Counted from the stretch's first letter, positions 45,202 through 54,058 are shown. The stretch: DNA of 64,000 bases from Arthrobacter sp. YD4 (GCF_030410515.1 NZ_JAUHHD010000001.1:310001-374000); one strand, 5' to 3'. Made by a program: numbers and translations. The notes: generated by a model from the letters alone, not told the origin.

Positions 45202-45909
45202 TTACGCTTCGGTCAGGACCTTGGTGACGTTCGGGTCAACCGAGATGCCGGGGCCGAAGGTGGTGGCCACGGTGGCCTTCTGGATGTACCGGCCCTTGGA
45301 AGCGGACGGCTTGAGGCGCAGGACCTCTTCCAGTGCGGCTGCGTAGTTCTCGGCCAGCTTGACGGCGTCGAAGGAAACCTTGCCGATGATGAAGTGCAGG
45401 TTTGAGTGCTTGTCGACGCGGAAGTCGATCTTGCCGCCCTTGATGTCGTTGACAGCCTTGGTGACGTCAGCGGTCACGGTGCCGGTCTTCGGGTTCGGCA
45501 TCAGGTTACGCGGACCCAGGACCTTACCGAGACGGCCAACCTTACCCATGAGGTCAGGGGTGGCGACGGCGGCGTCGAAGTCGGTCCAGCCGCCGGAGAT
45601 CTTCTCGATCAGGTCGTCGGAGCCAACGAAGTCGGCGCCGGCTGCGATCGCGGCCTCGGCCTTGTCGCCGGTCGCGAAGACCAGGACGCGGGCGGTCTTA
45701 CCGGTGCCGTGCGGCAGGTTGACCGTGCCGCGGACCATCTGGTCGGCCTTACGGGGATCGACGCCGAGGCGGAAGGCGACCTCAACGGTGGCGTCGAACT
45801 TGGACGGGTTGGTGTCCTTGGCGAGGGTCACTGCCTCGAACGGCGCGTAGAACTTCTCCGCGTCGATCTTGGCGGCGGCTGCCTCATATGCTTTGCTGCG
45901 CTTTGCCAT
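45202..45909 (-). CDS. rplA: 50S ribosomal protein L1
   Basis: Forms the L1 stalk at the E site and is a known autoregulator of rplKA mRNA in other bacteria. The 235 residues start [21 protein letters not shown] and include [20 protein letters not shown] and a C-terminal [19 protein letters not shown]. Canonical length. Confidence 0.98.
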   Translation of the reverse strand: MAKRSKAYEAAAAKIDAEKFYAPFEAVTLAKDTNPSKFDATVEVAFRLGVDPRKADQMVRGTVNLPHGTGKTARVLVFATGDKAEAAIAAGADFVGSDDLIEKISGGWTDFDAAVATPDLMGKVGRLGKVLGPRNLMPNPKTGTVTADVTKAVNDIKGGKIDFRVDKHSNLHFIIGKVSFDAVKLAENYAAALEEVLRLKPSASKGRYIQKATVATTFGPGISVDPNVTKVLTEA

Positions 45910-45966
45910 GCTGCTGTTTCTCCTTGTGCAGTTGTGGTCTGCGGACCGCGCTGGGCCCTGCCACAG

Positions 45967-46001
45967 TCGGATATATCCGGACGGCGTGTCCGGGATTCCG
46001 A
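45967..46001 (-). promoter_or_regulatory. Structured element between rplK and rplA, possible L1 mRNA site
   Basis: A bipartite hairpin: outer TCGGA/TCCGA (45967-45971 with 45997-46001), an asymmetric internal loop (5 and 3 nt), inner CCGGAC/GTCCGG (45977-45982 with 45988-45993), loop of 5. L1 sites on rRNA and mRNA are helices with asymmetric internal loops, so the shape fits, but the sequence match was not tested. Confidence 0.4.
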
Positions 46002-46094
46002 TCTTTCGATAATTAGGGGGTGCCGGTTGCCCGACGGGTGCTGGTCACTGCCGTTCGCGGTGTTCCGCGGCGGTGCTCTCCCAGCGGGTGGGGG

Positions 46095-46526
46095 CTAGCC
46101 CTCGACGGTGATACCCATGGAGCGGGCGGTGCCGGCGATGATCTTCGCTGCGCCTTCGAGGCTGGTGGCGTTGAGGTCTTCCATCTTGGTGGAGGCGATC
46201 TCGTTGACCTGGGCCTGGGTCAGCTTGGCAACCTTGACGGTGTGCGGGGTAGCCGAACCCTTGGCGACGCCTGCAGCCTTCTTGATCAGCTCGGCGGCCG
46301 GCGGGGTCTTGGTGATGAACGTGAACGAGCGGTCCTCGTAAACGGTGATTTCAACCGGGATGACGTTGCCGCGCTGGGCTTCCGTTGCAGCGTTGTACGC
46401 CTTGCAGAATTCCATGATGTTGACACCGTGCTGGCCGAGCGCAGGACCGATCGGCGGGGCCGGGTTAGCGGCACCTGCCTGGATCTGCAGCTTGATGAGG
46501 CCGGTGACCTTCTTCTTGGGAGCCAA
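46095..46526 (-). CDS. rplK: 50S ribosomal protein L11
   Basis: Binds the GTPase-associated centre of 23S rRNA and is needed for stringent response activation by RelA-type enzymes. The 143 residues contain [30 protein letters not shown] and end in [17 protein letters not shown]. Canonical length; a 130-bp gap separates it from nusG and 185 bp from rplA. Confidence 0.98.
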
Positions 46527-46551
46527 TGTAGGGTCCTTCTCTCAATTTCGT

Positions 46552-46577
46552 CCTGGGACACAGGAGCGTGTCCCAGG
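46552..46577 (-). promoter_or_regulatory. Hairpin in the nusG-rplK gap
   Basis: A perfect 10-bp stem (CCTGGGACAC arms 46552-46561 and 46568-46577) with a 6-nt loop about 26 bp before the rplK ATG. It could be an r-protein target or an RNase processing site; no U-tract supports termination. Confidence 0.45.
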
Positions 46578-46656
46578 TGGTTGGCCGCCATGGCGAGGCG
46601 GCCGGCCGCTCCGGGGCCGCAAAGCGGGCAGCCTGGAGCGAATTCTGTAATCGGTG

Positions 46657-47484
46657 CTAGATCTTGCTGACCTGGTTGAACGCCAGGGTGACCGGGGTTT
46701 CGCGCTCGAAGATGGAGACGAGGACCACCAGGGTCTGGGATTCGGGCTTGATCTCCGAGATCGTGGCGGGCAGGGTCTCGAACGGGCCCTCCTTGACGAT
46801 GACGGACTCGCCAACCTCGAAGTCCACGGCAACCGGGGTCTGGTTCTGCTTGTTAACCGGCTTGCCCTTCTCGGCCTGCTCGCCCTCGAAGACGGGGGCC
46901 AGCATGGAGAAGACCTCGTCCAGGCGCAGCGGCACCGGGTTGTGGGCGTTGCCCACGAAGCCGGTCACGCCGGGGGTGTGGCGGACGGCGCCCCATGAGG
47001 CGTCGGTCAGGTCCATGCGCACCAGCACGTAGCCGGGGATCCGGACGCGGTTGATGATCTTGCGCTGGGCGTTCTTGATCTCGACGACTTCTTCCATCGG
47101 GACCTGGATTTCGAAGATGTAATCTTCCATGTCCAGGGTCTGGATGCGGGTCTCGAGGTTGGCCTTCACGCGGTTCTCGTAGCCGGCGTAGGAGTGGATG
47201 ACGTACCAGTCACCTTCCTGGCGGCGCAGCTTGGCCTTGAATTCCTCGGCGGGGTCGGCTTCGGCCGCGGCGGCAGCGGCTGCCAGGGCATCGCCTTCTT
47301 CCGCCTCGCCCTCGTCCTCGGAGCCGGCGGAAGCCTCGTCCTCGGCGTCGTTCGCGTCAGCGTCGGCGGCGTCGTCGAATTGGGGCGCAGCAGCCGGAGC
47401 CTCGGACTCCTCCACGGCTTCCGCCGCGGCGTCCTGGCTCTTCTCCAGCTCAGTCTCAGTTACCTCGAGCTCCTGCTCAGACAC
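46657..47484 (-). CDS. nusG: Transcription termination/antitermination factor NusG
   Basis: Links RNA polymerase to Rho or the ribosome. The C-terminal two thirds carry the NGN domain ([30 protein letters not shown]-like [11 protein letters not shown]) and the KOW domain ([22 protein letters not shown]). An acidic Ala/Glu/Asp-rich N-terminal extension of about 95 residues is typical of actinobacterial NusG. GTG at 47482-47484 with AGGAGA before it is preferred to ATG ten codons upstream. Length 275. Confidence 0.96.
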   Translation of the reverse strand: MSEQELEVTETELEKSQDAAAEAVEESEAPAAAPQFDDAADADANDAEDEASAGSEDEGEAEEGDALAAAAAAAEADPAEEFKAKLRRQEGDWYVIHSYAGYENRVKANLETRIQTLDMEDYIFEIQVPMEEVVEIKNAQRKIINRVRIPGYVLVRMDLTDASWGAVRHTPGVTGFVGNAHNPVPLRLDEVFSMLAPVFEGEQAEKGKPVNKQNQTPVAVDFEVGESVIVKEGPFETLPATISEIKPESQTLVVLVSIFERETPVTLAFNQVSKI

Positions 47485-47595
47485 TTGGTCTCCTGCTTCC
47501 TCATTGCCTAACATGCCTATTTAAATGACTCAATTCCGCACACCCCGTTACTGCCCCGATTTACCGGGGCGGCACGCGGCCTGCGGACGGTCGCC

Positions 47596-47865
47596 TTAGC
47601 GGTCCGTGGGACCCGTTCCGCCGAAGACCCAGCCGACGCCGGTCCCGAAGGCCAGGTCCAGCAGGGTGACGACGACCATCATGATGACCACGAACACCAG
47701 CACCACGAGCGTGTAGTTGACCAGTTCCTTGCGGGTGGGCGCGACGACCTTCTTCAGTTCGCCGATGACCTGGCGGAAGAAGAGTGCGATCCGGGCGAAG
47801 AAGCCTGCCTTGGGGGCTTTCTTGGCGGGGCGGCCTTTGGAGCTGCTGGCAGCTGTTTCGGTCAC
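47596..47865 (-). CDS. secE: Preprotein translocase subunit SecE
   Basis: Clamp subunit of the SecYEG channel, with one membrane span (VNYTLVVLVFVVIMMVVVTLL) preceded by the amphipathic cytoplasmic helix VIGELKKVVAPTRKEL, the SecE signature. I place the start at GTG 47863-47865 (VTETAASSS), four bases after GAGGG; ATG five codons upstream abuts its own ribosome-binding site. Length about 89. It sits between tRNA-Trp and nusG, as in other actinobacteria. Confidence 0.93.
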   Translation of the reverse strand: MTETAASSSKGRPAKKAPKAGFFARIALFFRQVIGELKKVVAPTRKELVNYTLVVLVFVVIMMVVVTLLDLAFGTGVGWVFGGTGPTDR

Positions 47866-47960
47866 CTGACCCTCACTCATCCTCGCGATGTCGGATACCC
47901 GGCTCCGGACTGAACCATGGTTGCTGCGCTGGTTCCGGTGCATTCCGGAACAGCTTGCGC

Positions 47961-48032
47961 AGGGCAGACAGGACTCGAACCTGCAACCTGCGGTTTTGGA
48001 GACCGCTGCGCTACCAATTGCGCCACTACCCT
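47961..48032 (-). tRNA. trpT: tRNA-Trp (anticodon CCA)
   Basis: On the minus strand the 72-nt sequence folds with a 7-bp acceptor (AGGGTAG/CTGCCCT, one G-U), a D arm with GGTAG, anticodon loop CTCCAAA giving anticodon CCA, and a T arm with GGTTCGAGTCC. CCA is not encoded. It lies just upstream of secE, the standard actinobacterial position. Confidence 0.97.
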
Positions 48033-48116
48033 ATGGATTAAAAACCGTGCCGGCGGCGGACTGAACAGGTTTCCCTGAGGCGCACGCCATCATCGTGTTT
48101 TCAACACCGGAGATCC

Positions 48117-48146
48117 ATTCTACGCATGAACTACGTCCACGTCGAA
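48117..48146 (-). promoter_or_regulatory. Candidate promoter for tRNA-Trp-secE-nusG
   Basis: On the minus strand TTCGAC (48141-48146), an 18-bp spacer and TAGAAT (48117-48122; five of six match to TATAAT), about 85 bp before the tRNA. Confidence 0.45.
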
Positions 48147-48245
48147 CCGGCTCCCTGGCATCCCGGAGGATCCGGTGAACAGCATAGAGTAGATTCCGTC
48201 GAATCCCACATCCAGCCCCGTGCTGACGCGAAGAACGGACCCGCG

Positions 48246-49463
48246 ATGCCTGCCGCCCGCATTTCCAAGCGCATTTCCGCCATAGCCGAATCCGCCACCC
48301 TGGCCGTCGATGCCAAGGCGAAGGCACTGAAGGCGGCTGGACGTCCGGTCATCGGGTTCGGTGCCGGCGAGCCCGACTTCCCGACTCCGGGCTACATCGT
48401 GGATGCCGCCATCGAGGCCGCCCGCCAGCCCAAGTACCACCGCTACTCCCCCGCCGGCGGGCTCCCCGAGCTGAAGCAGGCGATCGCGGAGAAGACTTTC
48501 CGGGACTCCGGCTACAGGTGCGAGGCGTCACAGGTCCTGGTGACCAACGGCGGCAAGCAGGCCGTCTACAACACCTTCGCCACGCTGCTGGATCCGGGCG
48601 ACGAGGTCATTGTCCCTGCACCCTTCTGGACCACCTACCCGGAAGCCATCCGGCTGGCCGGCGGCGTGCCGGTGGAGGTCTTCGCCGGGCCGGAGCAGGG
48701 TTACCTGGTGACCGTCGAGCAGCTCGAGGCAGCCGTCACGGACCGCACCAAGATCCTGCTGTTCGTCTCCCCCTCCAACCCCACGGGCGCCGTCTACTCC
48801 CCCGAGCAGGTCACGGCGATCGGCGAGTGGGCCGCGGCCAAGGGCCTGTGGGTGGTCACCGATGAGATCTACGAGCACCTGACCTACGACGGCGTGCCGT
48901 TCACCTCGATCGCCACGGCCGTGCCGGCCCTCGGGGACAAGGTGGTCATCCTCAACGGCGTCGCCAAGACCTACGCCATGACCGGCTGGCGGGTGGGATG
49001 GATGATCGGCCCGGCCGACGTCATCAAGGCCGCCACCAACCTGCAGTCGCACGCGACCTCCAACGTCTCCAACGTTCCGCAGATCGCGGCACTGGCTGCG
49101 GTCTCCGGTCCGCTGACCGCCGTCGAGGAAATGAAGGTGGCCTTCGACCGCCGCCGCAAGGCGATCGTCTCTGGGCTGAACGCAATCGAGGGCGTCGACT
49201 GCCCCACCCCCAAGGGCGCGTTCTACGTCTACGCGGACGTCCGCGCACTGCTGGGCAAGGAGTTCCCTACGGCGAACGGGCCGGTGGCGCCGTCGACGTC
49301 GGCCGAGCTCGCCGCGCTGATCCTCGACGAGGTCGAGGTGGCCGTGGTTCCCGGTGAGGCGTTCGGTCCCTCCGGCTACCTGCGCCTGTCCTACGCCCTC
49401 GGCGACGAGGACCTGGCCACCGGCGTCGGACGCCTGCAGGAATTTCTGGGCAAGGCCAAGTAG
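48246..49463 (+). CDS. aspC: Pyridoxal-phosphate-dependent aspartate-type aminotransferase
   Basis: Transfers an amino group between aspartate (or a similar amino acid) and 2-oxoglutarate. The 405-residue fold-type I enzyme shows [16 protein letters not shown], the [14 protein letters not shown] region, [11 protein letters not shown], and the PLP lysine in [16 protein letters not shown]. The C-terminal arginine region is [12 protein letters not shown]. It resembles class Ib AspAT. The frame is open 40 codons upstream, but ATG 48246 matches the family start. Exact substrate not certain. Confidence 0.9.
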   Translation: MPAARISKRISAIAESATLAVDAKAKALKAAGRPVIGFGAGEPDFPTPGYIVDAAIEAARQPKYHRYSPAGGLPELKQAIAEKTFRDSGYRCEASQVLVTNGGKQAVYNTFATLLDPGDEVIVPAPFWTTYPEAIRLAGGVPVEVFAGPEQGYLVTVEQLEAAVTDRTKILLFVSPSNPTGAVYSPEQVTAIGEWAAAKGLWVVTDEIYEHLTYDGVPFTSIATAVPALGDKVVILNGVAKTYAMTGWRVGWMIGPADVIKAATNLQSHATSNVSNVPQIAALAAVSGPLTAVEEMKVAFDRRRKAIVSGLNAIEGVDCPTPKGAFYVYADVRALLGKEFPTANGPVAPSTSAELAALILDEVEVAVVPGEAFGPSGYLRLSYALGDEDLATGVGRLQEFLGKAK

Positions 49464-49465
49464 CC

Positions 49466-49632
49466 GACGCTCCCTCACCTTCGGCAGCGAATCGAGCGAC
49501 GCTCCCTCACATCCTTCCGGGACGTGAGGGAGCGTCCGCTTTAACCCGGCTAAACGTGAGGGAGCGTCGGTGTTAACCCGGCCGAACGTGAGGGAGCGTC
49601 GGGTTTTATGTCACCAGATCTGAGGGAGGGTC
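49466..49632. repeat. 32-bp-period inverted repeat field (site 2)
   Basis: Core GACGCTCCCTCAC at 49466 and 49498, then its reverse complement GTGAGGGAGCGTC at 49524, 49556 and 49588, and a degenerate copy at 49620. Within each orientation the starts are exactly 32 bp apart. The 19-bp intervals are partly conserved (TTAACCCGGC in two). The last copy overlaps the stop codon of the response regulator. The field lies between two converging genes. Confidence 0.9.
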
Positions 49633-50320
49633 AGAGCAGGCGGCGTTCGGCGGCCCAGCGGGTCAGTTCGTGCCGGCTGGAGAGCTGGAGCTTGCGGAGC
49701 ACGGCCGAGACGTGGGTCTCCACGGTCTTGATGGAGATGAACAGTTCCTTGGCCACCTCCTTGTAGCTATACCCGCGCGCGATCAGCCGCATCACCTCGA
49801 GTTCGCGGGCCGAGAGCCGGTCCAGCTCGTCGTCGGCGATGTCGGCGGGTGAGGTCCCGAAGGCGTCCAGCACGAAGCCGGCGAGCCGCGGGGAGAAGAC
49901 CGCGTCCCCGCCCGCGACGCGGCGCACGGCGTTGCTGATTTCGGCGCCGGAGATGGACTTGGTGACGTAGCCGCGGGCCCCGGCGCGGATCACGGAGACG
50001 ACGTCCTCGGCGGCATCGGAGACGCTCAGGGCCAGGAAGCGGGTTGTGCCCAGCAGTGCGGCGCAGCCGGCCAGGACGTCCCGGCCGCCGCCTCCGGTTC
50101 CGCCCGGCAGGTGCACGTCGAGCAGCACCACGTCCGGAAGGGCCTCGCCGATGACACGCACGGCGTCCTCGACGGTGGCGGCCTCCCCCACGACGGCGAT
50201 CCCGGCGTCGAGGTCAGCCTTCAGGCCGGAGCGGAAGATGGCGTGGTCGTCCACGATCACCACCCGGGTGGCGGGGACGGGGGCTCCCGCGGGCAGGGGG
50301 CTGTCGGGCTGGCTGGTCAT
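49631..50320 (-). CDS. LuxR/NarL-family response regulator
   Basis: Transcription factor of the PspC-linked two-component system. The 229 residues have a receiver domain with DD at 24-25 and phospho-acceptor Asp68 (VVLLDVHLPGG), the conserved Lys in YVTKSISG, and a C-terminal HTH (LSARELEVMRLIARGYSYKEVAKELFISIKTVETHVS). A glycine run (GGTGGGGRD) after the Asp is unusual. Its ATG overlaps the kinase stop by 4 bp. Confidence 0.95.
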   Translation of the reverse strand: MTSQPDSPLPAGAPVPATRVVIVDDHAIFRSGLKADLDAGIAVVGEAATVEDAVRVIGEALPDVVLLDVHLPGGTGGGGRDVLAGCAALLGTTRFLALSVSDAAEDVVSVIRAGARGYVTKSISGAEISNAVRRVAGGDAVFSPRLAGFVLDAFGTSPADIADDELDRLSARELEVMRLIARGYSYKEVAKELFISIKTVETHVSAVLRKLQLSSRHELTRWAAERRLL

Positions 50321-51741
50321 GGCATGTCCTTCGTGGTGGTGCCGGCGGGTGTGTGCCGAGTCGGTACGGGCGGGGTGGCGGCGGACGACGGCGTAGGCGT
50401 CGGTGCCGGTGCCTGGGCGGGAGTTGCCGGTGTGGCCGGCGACGCAGGCGGCGTCGCCGTGTCGGGGGCCAGGGGCAGGCTGAGCCGGACCTCGGTGCCG
50501 TCCGGGTTGCTGACGATCACAGCCGTTCCGCCGTGCCGCCGCATCCGGCCGATGATGGATTCCCTGACGCCGAGCCGGTCTGCGGGGATGGCGGCCGGGT
50601 CGAAGCCCGGGCCGCGGTCCTTGACGAAGATTTCCGCGGCCCCGCCGGTGGCTTCGAGGTACACGGAGACGGGGCCGCCGCCGTGCCGTGCGGCGTTGAG
50701 CATGGCCTCCCGCGCGGCCATGACGAGGGCCTCCAGCCGTCCGGTCATGGCGCTGTCCCCGACGCTGACGACGTCGACGGGCTGGCCCAGCGCGTCTTCC
50801 ACCTCCGCGGCGGCGGCCTGAAGGGCATCCGAGAGCTGCCCCTCGTCACGTTCCGCGTTGCGGTACAGCCAGCCGCGGAGCTCGCGCTCCTGGGCCCGGG
50901 CCAGGCGGATGACGTCCTGTTCGTTGCCGGCCCGGCGCTGGATCAGCGCGAGGGTCTGCAGCACCGAGTCGTGCAGGTGGGCGGCGATCTCGGCCCGTTC
51001 CGTGGCGCGGACCCGGCCCTCCCGTTCGGTCTCGAGGTCGCGCCAGAACTTCAGCCCCCAAGGCAGCAGCACCAGCGCGACGCCGCCCAGGACCGCCACC
51101 GAGGCCAGGAGTGCGAGCCAGGTCTGCTGCCAGGATCCGGAGCCGGAAACCATCACCAGGACCCCGGCCACCACCAGCGCCAGGCCGGCCGCGAGCCGTG
51201 CCCAGCCGCCGGCCTGGTTTGCCTTGGCCTTGTCCATGATCCCGGTCCGGCGGGTCTCATCCAGTTGCATCCAGGCGATGGCGGCGCCGCCGAGGATCGC
51301 GGCCACGGGAATCAGGGTTCCCAGCGGGACGTCCAGTCCCAGCAGCCGCGCCACCAGGATCCCGGCGGCCAGCAGCAGCCCGACGCCCAGGAGGATCTCC
51401 TTCCCGTAGGGCATGCCGGCAAGCCGGAAACGCCACGGCTCCCCGGCGGTGGCCGTGTTTCCTTGGGCGTCCGGGGATTGCACGGGGGCGCTCACGGCGG
51501 GGGCGATGGGCGACGCCGGACGCCGGGCGTTGCGGCGGGCGCTCTCGTCCGCCGTCGGCACCATGATCCAGAGCCAGGCGTAGAACGCGACGCCAGCGCC
51601 GCCGGCGAACGCGGCCACCACCATGCCGGCGCGGATCATCTGCACGGGCCAGCCCAGGTGGCGGGCGAGCCCCGCGCAGACACCGGCAATCATGCGGTCG
51701 CCGCCGCGGGTCAGCGGTGGGCGGAGGGGCGCGGTGGTCAT
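50317..51741 (-). CDS. PspC-domain sensor histidine kinase
   Basis: Membrane kinase sensing envelope state. The N-terminus is a PspC domain (GGDRMIAGVCAGLARHLGWP then a membrane span with WLWIMVP). Four further hydrophobic segments follow (about residues 115-225). Then the HisKA_3 box AHLHDSVLQTLALIQ (His at about 257) and an HATPase with DRGPGFDP. A Pro/Thr/Ala-rich tail of about 50 residues ends the protein. ATG at 51741 is preferred to TTG four codons upstream. It shares a divergent promoter with the next PspC gene. Confidence 0.92.
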   Translation of the reverse strand: MTTAPLRPPLTRGGDRMIAGVCAGLARHLGWPVQMIRAGMVVAAFAGGAGVAFYAWLWIMVPTADESARRNARRPASPIAPAVSAPVQSPDAQGNTATAGEPWRFRLAGMPYGKEILLGVGLLLAAGILVARLLGLDVPLGTLIPVAAILGGAAIAWMQLDETRRTGIMDKAKANQAGGWARLAAGLALVVAGVLVMVSGSGSWQQTWLALLASVAVLGGVALVLLPWGLKFWRDLETEREGRVRATERAEIAAHLHDSVLQTLALIQRRAGNEQDVIRLARAQERELRGWLYRNAERDEGQLSDALQAAAAEVEDALGQPVDVVSVGDSAMTGRLEALVMAAREAMLNAARHGGGPVSVYLEATGGAAEIFVKDRGPGFDPAAIPADRLGVRESIIGRMRRHGGTAVIVSNPDGTEVRLSLPLAPDTATPPASPATPATPAQAPAPTPTPSSAATPPVPTRHTPAGTTTKDMP

Positions 51742-51776
51742 GGATCCATCCAAGCACGGCAGGGGCCTTCCGGAGG

Positions 51777-51820
51777 CGGTTCACGGCCCGAACCGGGGGC
51801 CGGTCAGGGACCGGTCAGGG
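51777..51820. promoter_or_regulatory. Repeats in the divergent PspC promoter
   Basis: CGGTTC-N7-GAACCG forms an inverted repeat (51777-51795). Directly after it CCGGTCAGGG occurs twice at an 11-bp period (51800-51809 and 51811-51820). Their position between the two transcription units suits binding by the LuxR-type regulator encoded by the minus operon, but this is inference. Confidence 0.45.
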
Positions 51821-51866
51821 GTTTCCCCAGTAGAGCGGACGGTCCCGCGGGCGGGAGGATCGAACT

Positions 51867-53507
51867 ATGAACACGCACCCTGACCCAGATGAGGTCCCGG
51901 CCGCCGGCAGCCAGCCGGACGGCCGTCCCGCCAGTGACCCGGCGGACAGCACGGCGGACGCCTCCGCGCCCTCGCCTTCCGGACCGTCGCAGGCCTCCTC
52001 GCAGGCCTCTTCGGCGGAACCGGACGGCGCGCCCCGGTATGCGCCGCCGTCGTACGCCCCGCCGCCCTACACCCCTCCGCCCGGTGGCACCCCGCCATAC
52101 ACCCCGCCCCCGGGCCCTCCCTACGCCGGCGACCGCCGGCCGGCCGGGTCGCAGCAGAACTTCTTTGACTGGATCCGCAGCCACGGCATTTACCGGGGCC
52201 GCGAGCGCTGGGTGGCCGGCGTGGCCAGCGGCATCGCCCAGCGGTTGGGCGTCGATCCACTGATTGTGCGTGGCATTTTGATTGTCCTGACGGTCTTCGC
52301 CGGCGTCGGGGTCCTGCTGTACGGGCTGGCCTGGGCCTTGCTGCCCGAACCCGACGGCCGGATCCACGTCCAGGAGGCGGCCGCCGGACGGTGGAGCACC
52401 GGTATGACCGGCGCGCTGATCACCACGCTGATCGGCTTCCCGAGCCTGGGCAACGGCGTCTGGGGCTGGGACCGGTACGGTTTCGGCGCCGTCGTGTGGA
52501 CTGTCTTCTGGGTGGGCGGGGCGATCTACGCTTTCTACTACTTCTCCCAGCGGGGCAGGACGCGCCGGCCCGCCGAGACCCACGGCGCCGGGTTCCCGCC
52601 GCAGGGCCCGGCGGCAACCGGACCTGCTGCAACCGGCCCTGCTGCAACCGGCCCTGCTGCAACCGGCCCGGGATCGTCCGGTCCGGCACCGGCCGGGACC
52701 GGCACCCCGGCGGGTTCCCCGTCGGGTGGCACCCCGCCCGTGGGCACCTATCCGGCCGCCTCGTATCCCACCACGACCTATCCCACCGGACCGGACTACA
52801 CGGCGTCCCTCGCGGCCCCCGCGCCGGGCCATACCGCAGGCCGGTCCGCATATGCGACGGTGCCCGCTCCGAAGGTCCGGTCCGCTGGTCCCGGCGCTCC
52901 CGCCGTCGCCGTCACGACCGGCCTCGCGCTCCTGGCGGGCGGCGGGCTCAAGGCGCTCGACGCCGTCCACGCCATCACTCTGGGGCCCGCCGGCAACGCC
53001 GTGGTCTGGGCCGTGGGGGCCGCCGTCCTGGGCCTCGGCATCCTGGTCTGCGGCCTGCGCGGCCGCGGCGCCGGCATCCTCAGCTTCTTCGCCGTGGTGG
53101 CGCTGGTCACCGGTGCGGTCTACGGCCTGGTCCCGAACGCGGACCGGGCACGGTTCCAGAACGTCGACTGGGCGCCCACCACCATCGGGCAGGCCGCGGA
53201 CGGCTTCGACATCACCGGCGGCAGCGGCACGGTGGACCTGACCCGGCTGGACCTGAACGCACCGTTAGGCTCCGACGTCGTGGTGCCCCTGGACGCGACC
53301 GCCAGCAACATCACCGTGCTGATTCCGCGTAACGTCCCCGTGCAGATCCGGGCGGACCTGACGATGGGAAACCTCAACGACTCCAACGGCAACCATGGCG
53401 GCATGACCAGCCAGCAGAGCGACTACAACACGGACGTCGCCGGGTCCCGCCTGGTCATCAAGGTCTCCGGCACCCTGAGCAACATCACCGTGAAGGAAGG
53501 GAACTGA
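51867..53507 (+). CDS. PspC-domain membrane protein with C-terminal beta-solenoid-like domain
   Basis: Envelope-stress protein of 546 residues. It has a Pro/Ser/Tyr-rich cytoplasmic N-terminus, a PspC domain (RERWVAGVASGIAQRLGVDP then LYGLAWALLPEP), further membrane spans, and a Pro/Thr linker containing four GPAAT-type repeats. Another pair of spans precedes a C-terminal ~110-residue domain (DITGGSGTVDLTRLDL, VVVPLDATASNITVLIP) resembling the LiaF/DUF4097 toast-rack fold. First gene of a three-gene operon. Confidence 0.85.
   Translation: MNTHPDPDEVPAAGSQPDGRPASDPADSTADASAPSPSGPSQASSQASSAEPDGAPRYAPPSYAPPPYTPPPGGTPPYTPPPGPPYAGDRRPAGSQQNFFDWIRSHGIYRGRERWVAGVASGIAQRLGVDPLIVRGILIVLTVFAGVGVLLYGLAWALLPEPDGRIHVQEAAAGRWSTGMTGALITTLIGFPSLGNGVWGWDRYGFGAVVWTVFWVGGAIYAFYYFSQRGRTRRPAETHGAGFPPQGPAATGPAATGPAATGPAATGPGSSGPAPAGTGTPAGSPSGGTPPVGTYPAASYPTTTYPTGPDYTASLAAPAPGHTAGRSAYATVPAPKVRSAGPGAPAVAVTTGLALLAGGGLKALDAVHAITLGPAGNAVVWAVGAAVLGLGILVCGLRGRGAGILSFFAVVALVTGAVYGLVPNADRARFQNVDWAPTTIGQAADGFDITGGSGTVDLTRLDLNAPLGSDVVVPLDATASNITVLIPRNVPVQIRADLTMGNLNDSNGNHGGMTSQQSDYNTDVAGSRLVIKVSGTLSNITVKEGN
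52605..52664 (+). repeat. Four 15-bp tandem repeats within the PspC protein gene
   Basis: Units GGCCCTGCTGCAACC and variants at 52605, 52620, 52635 and 52650; the last two are identical. They encode GPAAT repeats in the linker between membrane segments and may vary in number between strains. Confidence 0.95.
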
Positions 53508-53508
53508 C

Positions 53509-53784
53509 ATGAGCAGCTACGACCCGGGAACCGCCCCGGACGGCACCCCGTTGGTCACGGAGAACGCACCCGCCAGCGAGGGCGCCCGGGTGGGGACGGT
53601 GGTGTGGGGGTTGATCGTGCTGGCCCTCGCCGCCCTGATCATCATTTCCCGCCTGGGCCTGGTGGTCCTGAACGGGACCTACGTCCTGATCGGCCTGATG
53701 ATCGGGGCCGGAGCGGCCCTCGTGATCGGCGGACTGGTCTCCGCCCGCAAGCGTGACAAAGCCACTACTACAAGGAAGTCTTAA
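53509..53784 (+). CDS. Small two-span membrane protein
   Basis: A 91-residue protein of unknown function. It has a hydrophilic N-terminus and two hydrophobic segments (VGTVVWGLIVLALAALIII and VLIGLMIGAGAALVIGGLV) followed by a basic end (SARKRDK). It starts one base after the PspC protein stop and three bases precede the next PspC gene, so it belongs to the same operon. Comparable small membrane proteins accompany PspC systems. Confidence 0.8.
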   Translation: MSSYDPGTAPDGTPLVTENAPASEGARVGTVVWGLIVLALAALIIISRLGLVVLNGTYVLIGLMIGAGAALVIGGLVSARKRDKATTTRKS

Positions 53785-53787
53785 TCC

Positions 53788-54042
53788 ATGGAAAAGTTCT
53801 TCAGTATTGTCCGGGGCCTCGGCCTGCGCCGGGGACCGCAGCGGTGGCTCGGCGGTGTCTGCGGCGGCATCGCGGCCAGGCTCAACGTGGACGTCGCCTA
53901 CGTCCGGATCGCGTTCCTCCTCTTCGCCCTGCTGCCCGGCCCGGCCTTCGTGTTCTACCTGGCCGCCTGGGCCCTCCTCCCGGACCAGCAGAACGCCATC
54001 ATCGCCCAGACGTTCCTGGAGCGCCGCGCGAACCGCCCCTGA
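53788..54042 (+). CDS. PspC-domain protein
   Basis: An 84-residue, stand-alone PspC domain: RRGPQRWLGGVCGGIAARLNVDV, then IAFLLFALLPGPAFVFYLAAWALLPDQ. PspC proteins sit in the inner membrane and take part in phage-shock or Lia-type stress responses. Third PspC domain in the island. Terminator-like hairpin follows. Confidence 0.9.
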   Translation: MEKFFSIVRGLGLRRGPQRWLGGVCGGIAARLNVDVAYVRIAFLLFALLPGPAFVFYLAAWALLPDQQNAIIAQTFLERRANRP

Positions 54043-54058
54043 CCCCGGCTCATGACTG

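Noticed and set aside
49466-49632. CRISPR array
   Set aside because: The regular 32-bp step looked CRISPR-like, but the core is only 13 bp, the intervals are partly conserved, orientation flips in the middle and there are no cas genes.
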